Shown: positions 19,707 through 26,966 of the stretch, piece after piece
Layout of the letters: every line of letters starts with the position of its first letter
Numbering within the stretch: position 1 is the first letter of the stretch
Assembly: GCA_001270045.2 (NCBI GenBank)
Contig: DF970690.1
Span: forward strand, 220,369-284,368
Reading direction: 5' to 3'
Source of the DNA: Bacteroidales bacterium 6E
Lineage (GTDB): Bacteria; Bacteroidota; Bacteroidia; Bacteroidales; Prolixibacteraceae
Length of the DNA stretch: 64,000 bases
Position numbers and translations under genes: made by a program
The notes under the pieces: model-generated
The model's database searches: none
Seen by the model: only the letters and a program-made list of their open reading frames with translations
What the model was told of the DNA's origin: nothing

Positions 19707-19745
19707 GTGAGAATGATAGTGAATGTATAAAACAACGATAGATCC
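19707..19745 (+). repeat. Right copy of the inverted repeat flanking the CHAT gene
   Basis: Contains GTGAGA, ATGATA (insertion), GTGAATGTATAAAA, AACGAT and ATCC. It is the plus-strand counterpart of 16628-16663 and lies between the CHAT stop and the end of the convergent TPR gene. No peptide ORF follows it. Confidence 0.65.
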
Positions 19746-19759
19746 AGGAAATTTTTACA

Positions 19760-21190
19760 TTATCTTGATAGTTTGTTTAGTAAAATTTTTGCTTTCTCCT
19801 CATAAAATCCATTTCGTGATACAATCGCCATGAGCTGTTGCTTGGCCTTATCTTCCTCATCCAGACGAATAAAACATATTGCACTGAACCATTCGGCTTG
19901 TTCAATAAATAAGTTATCCCCCTGATTTATTACAGCTGCATATTCAAGAATGGCTTTATCGTGTTCATCCAGATTTTGATAACTGGCTCCCGCAAAAAAG
20001 CGGGCTGATGGTTCGTTCTGATTAACCTCTATTACTTTTAGAAAGCTAGAAAGTGCAGATTGATAGTCTCCTTCATTGTATTTTGCAAAACCTCGCGAAA
20101 GGTCTGAACTTATATTCATGTCAGGGGTGGCAGAACGAAATGCTGACATGGCAGCCGGAGAGTCATTTAGCAAAGCTGTTGATATATCATTCTGTGTTAT
20201 TGAATATCGGACAACTATTGAAAGTGACATCAGTCCTATAATTAAAGCTGCAGCGGCCCCGATTTTCTTTAATCCGCCAAGTGACTTACGGAATGGCAAA
20301 ATCGATTTTTCCTCCCTGGTCATTACATTGACGGAAAGTTCCCGTAACTCTTGACGCAGGTCCATGATATCCGATTCAGAAAGTGCAATGTCAAGTTCCC
20401 TCATGAGCAACAACTCTGAACGAAGATCATCATTTTCATTTAACTCTGAAGTAAAACTTTCTTTTGAAGTTTCATCCAGTTCGTCATTTATAAAGGATTC
20501 AATCTCCTCCAAACTATGAGAAAGAGATGATTCCCTCGACATAATTTCAACAAGAAGATCTCTCATCTCAATGACATCAGATTCAGCCAGTGCTTCATCC
20601 AAGTCTATCAGAAGGTCTATATCCTTACTAAGCGAAGGATTAAATGCAAGGTCTTCTTCGAACTGTTCCAGGGCAGCTGCTGACATATTCCCCTCGACAT
20701 AATTTTCGAGATCTTCCATTGAATAGGTATGGCTATGTGATGCTTTAGAAATCTGACGGAGATTTGCCCTGAGATCCATCATATCTTTTTCAAGTATGGC
20801 CGATCCTATTTCCTGCCATAATTCGATATCTGTATCTAAGTCATCACTTTCATCCACTTCAGAAACTGAAGATTGCTGTTCCTTGTAGAATTGGTGAACC
20901 ACCTCACTTTCAGATCTCTGATGATTTTCTATATGAATTTTTGGAAGGGATTCAAAATAATCTGCTATATCCTCAGGCAAATCATTTTCAGTGAGTATGG
21001 ATTCCATATCAACTTCATCAGCCAAATCAAATGCCGCGGACATTTTTGCAAATGTGGCTTTCTGTTCAACAATAATGTTTTTAATTTGATTTCTGAGGAC
21101 TTCGGTATCACTATCAAGAATTGCTTCTTCTATCTCGTGAAACAATTTGAAGTCAGCGTCCAAACGGGGGTCTTCATTAAAATTTTTCAT
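19760..21190 (-). CDS. Membrane TPR protein with four internal repeats; putative anti-sigma factor
   Basis: A 476-residue protein starting 47 bp after the ECF sigma gene. The acidic N-terminal part holds four copies of a helical motif of the form LxxExxxAIxESDxxxLRxxLxxI near residues 16, 124, 193 and 263; the last three are spaced about 70 residues. Between them lie segments (ENYVEGNMS..., ESFINDELD...) like the start of anti-sigma domains. A membrane segment at about 307-329 follows a basic stretch, which predicts N-inside topology. Two or three TPR units (about 360-470) would be outside. No zinc-finger Cys/His ligands are seen. The anti-sigma role is inferred from position and layout only. 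Confidence 0.75.
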   Translation of the reverse strand: MKNFNEDPRLDADFKLFHEIEEAILDSDTEVLRNQIKNIIVEQKATFAKMSAAFDLADEVDMESILTENDLPEDIADYFESLPKIHIENHQRSESEVVHQFYKEQQSSVSEVDESDDLDTDIELWQEIGSAILEKDMMDLRANLRQISKASHSHTYSMEDLENYVEGNMSAAALEQFEEDLAFNPSLSKDIDLLIDLDEALAESDVIEMRDLLVEIMSRESSLSHSLEEIESFINDELDETSKESFTSELNENDDLRSELLLMRELDIALSESDIMDLRQELRELSVNVMTREEKSILPFRKSLGGLKKIGAAAALIIGLMSLSIVVRYSITQNDISTALLNDSPAAMSAFRSATPDMNISSDLSRGFAKYNEGDYQSALSSFLKVIEVNQNEPSARFFAGASYQNLDEHDKAILEYAAVINQGDNLFIEQAEWFSAICFIRLDEEDKAKQQLMAIVSRNGFYEEKAKILLNKLSR

Positions 21191-21237
21191 TTCTTAGGGT
21201 TTGTTATAAGATAGCCGGTCTTACCGACCATCCGGGT

Positions 21238-21825
21238 TTATGTATCATCTTCAAATAATTTCTTGTATTCAACGTCCTGCTTGATTCTTTCAACAAGCAG
21301 TTCCTTGCACTTGAACTTACGGGTTTTAACATACTTCTCACTTTTAAATCCCATTATGTGAGCTATCTGTTTAATCGGCACCTTCTCAAAGAATAGTTGA
21401 AGAATTTTCTGGCAATCAGTACTGATACTTTTAAAATGTTTCTGATACAGAAGAAATCTTTCATTTTTTTCGACTACTGCAACCAGGTCATCATCATAAA
21501 TCTCATCCTGAAAATTGAGCGTATCATTGATTTTTTGTTTATCAAGCCTACGCTTTTCCAATTCTTTCAGCCAAAGAAACCTGCATACCGAAAACAAATA
21601 GACCTCAAAAGAACGATTTTCGAACAGAAGGTCATTTTCTTTTAATTTCCTGTAAATGATGATAATCGCTTCCTGAAATACATCATTGACATCATCTTCG
21701 TCACCGTTGTTCTTGCGGATGAAAGCATTAACCTTATAGAAATATTGCTTATAAATAAACGCAAGTACCACATTATCATGCCGAAGGATCCCCTTCAGGA
21801 TTTGATCATCGGTAAAACTCTTCAT
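21238..21825 (-). CDS. ECF-type RNA polymerase sigma factor
   Basis: A 195-residue sigma-70 family protein. Region 2 is visible around DVNDVFQEAIIIIYRKL and region 4 around IKQIAHIMGFKSEKYVKTR, a helix-turn-helix for -35 recognition. It would direct RNA polymerase to a small regulon. The downstream membrane TPR protein (47 bp away) is the likely regulator. The start ATG at 21825 is supported by a rich AT leader. The 12-bp motif AAAAGGTAACCC lies 28 bp upstream and is shared with the CHAT gene, which suggests joint control, possibly autoregulation. Confidence 0.9.
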   Translation of the reverse strand: MKSFTDDQILKGILRHDNVVLAFIYKQYFYKVNAFIRKNNGDEDDVNDVFQEAIIIIYRKLKENDLLFENRSFEVYLFSVCRFLWLKELEKRRLDKQKINDTLNFQDEIYDDDLVAVVEKNERFLLYQKHFKSISTDCQKILQLFFEKVPIKQIAHIMGFKSEKYVKTRKFKCKELLVERIKQDVEYKKLFEDDT

Positions 21826-21853
21826 GTTCTATCTATTAATTCGTTTTTGGGCC

Positions 21854-21865
21854 AAAAGGTAACCC
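21854..21865 (+). promoter_or_regulatory. Shared motif AAAAGGTAACCC upstream of the sigma gene
   Basis: Identical to 16685-16696. Measured on the sigma gene's strand it reads GGGTTACCTTTT and ends 28 bp before the ATG. Direction relative to the gene is opposite to that at the CHAT gene. Confidence 0.45.
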
Positions 21866-22022
21866 TAACCTTTTCATTTTTTTTCATTTTTTTTATCACA
21901 ACTGGTTAATTGTCTTACATCCAAATAGTTCAACAACCATCAGAAAATGATATCAACTGTCGAATTTAGAAATATTTAGGAAAATATATTGATTATTTAT
22001 TGGAAAAGTAGAGATTGCCATT

Positions 22023-22058
22023 AAAAAACAAAAGGATAGATTCAACAATCTATCCTTT
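22023..22058 (-). terminator. Intrinsic terminator on the minus strand
   Basis: A perfect 12-bp stem, AAAGGATAGATT (22031-22042) and AATCTATCCTTT (22047-22058), with loop CAAC. Read on the minus strand it is followed by TTTTGTTTTTT. Confidence 0.8.
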
Positions 22059-22106
22059 CTCTTTAAACTAACTAACCTAACTAAACCTAAACTTATGAAA
22101 ATAAAC
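22024..22106 (-). ncRNA. Candidate small RNA (or attenuated leader) upstream of the sigma gene
   Basis: A minus-strand promoter (22113-22144) is followed by about 80 nt and then a strong terminator with a T tract. The transcript would carry repeated GGTTTAG/GGTTAG/GTTAG units. No ORF is needed to explain it. It could be a free-standing sRNA or an attenuator in a leader reaching the sigma gene, whose ATG is about 200 bp further on. The family is not recognised with certainty. Confidence 0.5.
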
Positions 22107-22112
22107 GTACCA

Positions 22113-22144
22113 CAAAAGTACGTGGCAAGCCTTAGAAATCCAAA
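22113..22144 (-). promoter_or_regulatory. Promoter of the candidate small RNA
   Basis: On the minus strand, TTTG (22144-22141) and TACTTTTG (22120-22113) with a 20-bp spacer, a close match to the Bacteroidota promoter. Confidence 0.65.
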
Positions 22145-22269
22145 GAAAAGTTTGTTAATTCTTGTTAAAAATCCCCCTTGAATTCCTCAACAAATAAGTA
22201 AAACAGACACTGACAAATAAAAAAGACTCAGGCTATTCCTATCCAATGATCATTATTCACAAGCATGAA

Positions 22270-23007
22270 TCATTGGGCAATAAATATATAGCGTATGGTG
22301 CCAAATTGTGGATTTGGTGCAGATTGGTCCTGGTTAAATTGTGTTCTTTGGGCAGCTGCCTGGGCATAAAGATAAATCTGTTCATCCGTCACGGTGGCAT
22401 TTCTTCTTGGGGTTGCATTTACCACCCTACCCTGTCGGTTAACGGAAATATCCACAATTACGGTACCACCACCTTTCGCAAGATAAATTGGAATGGGAAG
22501 CCGCAAATGGTATCTGTTGTTCAATTGGTATTCAATATTGCTATCACCACTGTAAATAATGTTACTAATAGAATCAGGATCCATTCCTTCCGTCACTTCC
22601 TCAGGCATACGAATCTTTGACATGTCGGGTATTTCCTTCGAAAGCTGTTTCTTCACATCAGCCACCAGGCTTTTTGCATTTTCAACTTCACGTTGATAGG
22701 ATTCGTCAAAAAAAGCCTCTCTCGACGATTGGCGCCCATCAGAGGCATTGGCCGAAGAAGGCATATTTGTCCTCGATGATGGAACGGAAGTCATATTCTG
22801 AGTGCTATAATCCTGTTCTGCTTCAATGGTCTCTTCCTCTAAAGGCAATTCTTCAATAGGAAACTCAATTACAATGGCCGATTCTGTCATTTCCCGCTTT
22901 AAATCCATCTCTGCAATTAAAAATAATCCAACCAGTACAATATGAAATCCCAGAGTACCCATTACCCCGTAAATATTTCTTTTGTATAAATGGACAATTT
23001 TCTTCAT
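22270..23007 (-). CDS. TonB-like protein
   Basis: A 245-residue protein with a short cytoplasmic basic tail, one membrane segment (about residues 13-33), an acidic linker (EELPLEEETIEAEQ) and a C-terminal domain with the TonB-C layout: GGGTVIVDISVNRQGRV, then a helix and a final strand. This suggests an energy transducer or a structural relative that contacts the outer membrane. No ExbB/ExbD or TonB-dependent receptor is nearby. It has a terminator-like hairpin only about 210 bp downstream. Confidence 0.75.
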   Translation of the reverse strand: MKKIVHLYKRNIYGVMGTLGFHIVLVGLFLIAEMDLKREMTESAIVIEFPIEELPLEEETIEAEQDYSTQNMTSVPSSRTNMPSSANASDGRQSSREAFFDESYQREVENAKSLVADVKKQLSKEIPDMSKIRMPEEVTEGMDPDSISNIIYSGDSNIEYQLNNRYHLRLPIPIYLAKGGGTVIVDISVNRQGRVVNATPRRNATVTDEQIYLYAQAAAQRTQFNQDQSAPNPQFGTIRYIFIAQ

Positions 23008-23014
23008 TTGACCA

Positions 23015-23049
23015 CAAAAATAAAAATAAACCTATAGTCGGTGTTCAAA
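23015..23049 (-). promoter_or_regulatory. Possible promoter of the TonB-like gene
   Basis: On the minus strand TTTG (23049-23046) and TATTTTTG (23022-23015). The spacer is 23 bp, longer than usual, and the -7 box is only 7 bp from the ATG, so the transcript would be nearly leaderless. Confidence 0.4.
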
Positions 23050-23242
23050 TATTTTTACACGCTGCCATAAACAAATTGTATCAATGATTTGGCCATATTC
23101 TATAGAATTGCAATTAATAGTCTTCAATTTAACAGATTTTAACACACTGAAATATAGCTCATTAGGTAATATGATCTAAATTCAGCCCTTACTGGCACCC
23201 GTTGAATGATTGACAATATAGAAACACCGAGGTTCCTGATGG

Positions 23243-25096
23243 ATGTTGAAACCGAATGCTTTACATAGAATCCTTCAAATAGTTTTGCTTACAATACTTG
23301 GCATGGGCTATGCTCCGGCACAACTATCATTGCCTGATTCAACCAGATTGATCAATGCCAGGGATGAAAAAATCACTAATTTTTATGATACCCTAAAAGT
23401 TCGAGCCGCGAGGAAAAACTTTACCAGAATCCTTTATGACTTTGTAGTAAAAGATGAACCCAGAAACAGAGACCAAAAGTTACACAGAGAGAACAGTTAC
23501 ACTGATGCTGAAGGTAAGCTTATTAGGGAAATTCGCTTCCTTCGACTTGATGTATTCGGTCCCTCACTACAGGACACTTCCAGAAAGGCCAAGTCATGGA
23601 TTGAAAGAACTGGTAATATCCTTCATACTCGTTCTGACTTGCATAATCTTCGCAAGAACTTGATCATTAAGCCAGGTGATACCTTAAACTCAGAATTGCT
23701 TTATGAGAACGAAAGGCTTTTTCGGACCTTGCCCCGCATAAGGGATGCCAGATTTATCCTGTTACCGGATAGTCTCAATCCAGATATTGTGGATTTACTC
23801 CTTATAACCCAAGATAGATTTTCGATTGGGGTTAGCGGTGTATTAAATGGAACCTCATCAGCAAAAGCTGAAATCTATAACCGCAACCTTTTTGGTGTTG
23901 GGCACGAAGCTTCTTTCAGATTTGTCGGCCATATGAACAGGCAACCCTATATCGGGTTCGAATCCTTTTATAATATTAACAACATTAATGGAAAGTTTCT
24001 AAACTTTTCAGCAGGGTATTCAAACACCTATTTGAATGAAGGCACACTCACACTTTTCGAAAAGCCACTAGTACTTAAAACTGACCAGTTTGCTTATGGA
24101 ATCAGTGGATACTCCTACAAGAGAACAAACAGGTTGCCCGGTCTAAAAAAACAATTCCCATACGACATACCCAACTATAGCCAATTAAATGTCTGGGGTG
24201 CCCGAAATATTCAGCTTAAGGACAGAAATGACAGAGAAACGCAGCTCACATTTGCATCTGGCCTTCAAATCAGGAACGTAAAATATGACCACCATTTCAC
24301 TGGTGATACTGCGATTTATTTTTCTGATAACAAACAATATCTTTTTGGCATTACCTGGTCACAACGAAATTATATTCCTGACAGATTGATTTATGGTTAT
24401 GGTATCACCGAGGATATTCCAATGGGATTTAAGTATGAAATGGTTGCAGGACTTGACAATCATGTAACTGGAAAGCGAATCTATACCCATGTTTTCCTGT
24501 CGAATGGCAATTTTTTTCGGAATGCCCCCGACCATCTTTACATGTACGGATCATATAGCGGTTACTTCAGGAATGCCCGACAACAACAGGGAATGATTGA
24601 ATTTGGAATGAATTTCATTTCGAGGTTGTATGCCATTGGTAATGTACGATCCAGACATTTCGTAAGATTTGATTATACCAGGGGAATAAACCGTCTCGAT
24701 CCGGAGGAGTTAATGTTTGAGAAGAATGATTTCATTCGTGGTTTCAGCAGCGATCGAATATCAGGGAAACAACGCCTTAGCCTTAATCTTGAGAGTGTAT
24801 TTTTTCAAAAAAAAGATTTTTACCGATTCAACATTGCTTTTTTTACTTTTGGAGATCTTGGTATCCTTGGTGTTGAAGGTCGAAATATTATGAAGGAGAA
24901 TTATTACGGTGGATTTGGTGCAGGACTCCGCCTTCACAATGAATCACTTGTCCTTAAAACTATTCTGGTCAGGCTTGCAGTATATCCCAGACATCCAAAC
25001 GATGTCGGGCTTCTAGGCATGCTGGTTACTGAACAAACCAAACAAACATTCTATAATTTTCAGCCTGGCCCTCCAGAACCTCGCAGGTATGAGTAG
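23243..25096 (+). CDS. Omp85/BamA-like outer membrane barrel protein
   Basis: A 617-residue protein with a signal peptide (ILQIVLLTILGMGYAPAQ). Around residues 85-175 lies a POTRA-like module (IREIRFLRLDVFG...GDTLNSELLYENERLFRTLPRIRDARF), followed by about 420 residues of alternating short strands typical of a barrel, including GVLNGTSSAKAEIYNRNLFGVG. It is shorter than BamA (one visible POTRA instead of five) and is closer to the short Omp85-family proteins of Bacteroidota. Role in outer membrane assembly or transport is inferred. The 235-bp region before it holds no other gene. Confidence 0.78.
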   Translation: MLKPNALHRILQIVLLTILGMGYAPAQLSLPDSTRLINARDEKITNFYDTLKVRAARKNFTRILYDFVVKDEPRNRDQKLHRENSYTDAEGKLIREIRFLRLDVFGPSLQDTSRKAKSWIERTGNILHTRSDLHNLRKNLIIKPGDTLNSELLYENERLFRTLPRIRDARFILLPDSLNPDIVDLLLITQDRFSIGVSGVLNGTSSAKAEIYNRNLFGVGHEASFRFVGHMNRQPYIGFESFYNINNINGKFLNFSAGYSNTYLNEGTLTLFEKPLVLKTDQFAYGISGYSYKRTNRLPGLKKQFPYDIPNYSQLNVWGARNIQLKDRNDRETQLTFASGLQIRNVKYDHHFTGDTAIYFSDNKQYLFGITWSQRNYIPDRLIYGYGITEDIPMGFKYEMVAGLDNHVTGKRIYTHVFLSNGNFFRNAPDHLYMYGSYSGYFRNARQQQGMIEFGMNFISRLYAIGNVRSRHFVRFDYTRGINRLDPEELMFEKNDFIRGFSSDRISGKQRLSLNLESVFFQKKDFYRFNIAFFTFGDLGILGVEGRNIMKENYYGGFGAGLRLHNESLVLKTILVRLAVYPRHPNDVGLLGMLVTEQTKQTFYNFQPGPPEPRRYE

Positions 25097-25170
25097 CCAA
25101 CCATAAAATTAACATTACATCTTATTTCCGTAAAATTCAGAGTATTATGTCCTATATCAAATAAATTGAA

Positions 25171-25178
25171 TAATTTTG
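25171..25178 (+). promoter_or_regulatory. -7 box of the DEAD-box helicase gene
   Basis: TAATTTTG matches TAnnTTTG, 29 bp before the ATG at 25208. No good -33 TTTG is visible. Confidence 0.5.
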
Positions 25179-25207
25179 CGCCCTAATTTTACACTTATCT
25201 ATTTTAA

Positions 25208-26905
25208 ATGATTCTATTTAATGAAACCGGGCTTGCCCCGTCACTCCTAAAAGCTGTTGAACAACTGGGATTTATTTCTCCCACCCCCATTCAGGAAAAG
25301 ACAATTCCACTTATTCTAAACGAACGTACAGATATTGTAGCACTTGCGCAAACCGGAACCGGTAAAACCGCTGCCTTTGGACTGCCAGTCTTGCATCAGA
25401 TTGAACCTTTCTCCAGAAATGTTCAGGCATTAGTTCTTTGCCCAACGCGAGAATTGTGTCTTCAGATCACCAACGATCTAAACAATTTCACCAAATTCTC
25501 CCAAGGAATTCAAGTAGTGCCCGTATACGGCGGTGCCTCCATCAATGACCAAATCAGGCTACTGGATAAAAATCCACAAATTGTTGTGGCTACGCCTGGT
25601 CGTGCTGTTGACCTGATCAATCGAAAAAAACTCAATTTGGGTAGTATTGGCTGGCTGATTCTCGATGAAGCTGACGAAATGCTCTCAATGGGATTCAAGG
25701 AAGATCTTGACTTTATTCTTTCCGGAACCCCCTCATCAAAGCAGACTCTCTTGTTTTCTGCAACTATGCCTGCCGAAATTGCAAGAATCGCAAGCAAATA
25801 TATGAAAAAACCCCAGGAAGTCTCTGTGGGAAAAGCAAACCAAGGAGCCGACAATGTATCGCACGAATACTTTTTGGTCCATGCAAAAGATCGCTATGAG
25901 GCACTCAAAAGAATTGCTGATGTCAATCCAAAAATCTATGGAATAGTATTTTGTCGGACAAGGGCAGAAACCAAAGAGGTAGCCGATAATCTCATTCGGG
26001 ATGGTTATAACGCAGATGCTCTTCATGGTGACCTGTCTCAAGAGATGAGAGACATAGTTATGAACAGATTCCGTAACCGGCACTTGCAAATTCTGGTAGC
26101 AACAGATGTTGCTGCACGCGGATTGGATGTCAATGATCTTACTCATGTAATAAATTATAACCTGCCTGATGATCCGGAAGTATATATTCACCGAAGTGGC
26201 AGAACTGGTCGAGCAGGCAAAAACGGGATATCCATATCTATTCTTCACCTGAAGGAAAGAGGAAAGCTGAAAGATATCGAAAGAATGTTGAACAAGAAAA
26301 TCGAGCAGAAGCCGGTCCCTTCAGGAAAGTACATCTGTGAAAAACAACTTTTCAACCTAATCGATAAAGTGGAACGAGTGGAAGTGAACACCCAACATAT
26401 TGACGATTATCTGCAAGTGATATACAAAAAACTGGAATGGCTCGACCGAGAAGAACTGATTAAGCACTTTGTTTCAGTCGAATTCAACCGTTTCCTTGCT
26501 TCATATGAGAATGCTCCTGACCTAAATGTTGATACAAGCAAAAACAATTCAGCCAAAGGCAATAAATCAAGAAACGGATACTCCCAATGGGATGAGGATG
26601 AACCAAGAAATAGAAAAAGCGGAAGAGGCTTATCTGAAGGATCAGGCAAACGTGGACAAAGAATACAATTCTCGAGAATGTTTTTAAATATTGGGAAAAG
26701 TGACAGGATGGATAAAAGAACCATCATTAATATGGTAAACCAGACACTTCCTGGAAAGTCGGTCGAAATTGGAGAAATTGAGGTTCTTAGAAATTTCTCA
26801 TTTTTCGAGATCGATAACCGATACGAAAAGGACCTTCAGCGAGGCTTCCGCCATATTCAATTTAAGGGTAAACAGATTGGACTGGAAGTGGCCAAGCCAA
26901 AATAA
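25208..26905 (+). CDS. DEAD-box RNA helicase with DbpA-type C-terminal domain
   Basis: A 565-residue ATP-dependent RNA helicase of the DeaD/CsdA group. The Q motif (FISPTPIQEKTIP) and Walker A (AQTGTGKT) lie near residues 25-52. The DEAD box is at 153-156, followed by SAT and by HRSGRTGRAG. A linker rich in charged residues (about 440-480) leads to a DbpA-like RNA-binding domain (FLNIGKSDRMDKRTIINMV...). It would unwind structured RNA in ribosome assembly or cold adaptation. Single gene with a terminator behind it. Confidence 0.94.
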   Translation: MILFNETGLAPSLLKAVEQLGFISPTPIQEKTIPLILNERTDIVALAQTGTGKTAAFGLPVLHQIEPFSRNVQALVLCPTRELCLQITNDLNNFTKFSQGIQVVPVYGGASINDQIRLLDKNPQIVVATPGRAVDLINRKKLNLGSIGWLILDEADEMLSMGFKEDLDFILSGTPSSKQTLLFSATMPAEIARIASKYMKKPQEVSVGKANQGADNVSHEYFLVHAKDRYEALKRIADVNPKIYGIVFCRTRAETKEVADNLIRDGYNADALHGDLSQEMRDIVMNRFRNRHLQILVATDVAARGLDVNDLTHVINYNLPDDPEVYIHRSGRTGRAGKNGISISILHLKERGKLKDIERMLNKKIEQKPVPSGKYICEKQLFNLIDKVERVEVNTQHIDDYLQVIYKKLEWLDREELIKHFVSVEFNRFLASYENAPDLNVDTSKNNSAKGNKSRNGYSQWDEDEPRNRKSGRGLSEGSGKRGQRIQFSRMFLNIGKSDRMDKRTIINMVNQTLPGKSVEIGEIEVLRNFSFFEIDNRYEKDLQRGFRHIQFKGKQIGLEVAKPK

Positions 26906-26925
26906 AGAATTGAAAAGTCATCGGG

Positions 26926-26959
26926 AAAAAAGCCAGTTATATGCATATCTGGCTTTTTT
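26926..26959. terminator. Bidirectional terminator between the two helicase genes
   Basis: An 11-bp stem, AAAAAAGCCAG (26926-26936) and CTGGCTTTTTT (26949-26959), between convergent genes. Confidence 0.85.
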
Positions 26960-26966
26960 CATTTTA

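Noticed and set aside
22095-22181. 28-residue plus-strand ORF (MKINVPQKYVASLRNPK...)
   Set aside because: It overlaps on the opposite strand the promoter and body of the small-RNA candidate, which have better signals. It has no recognisable features.
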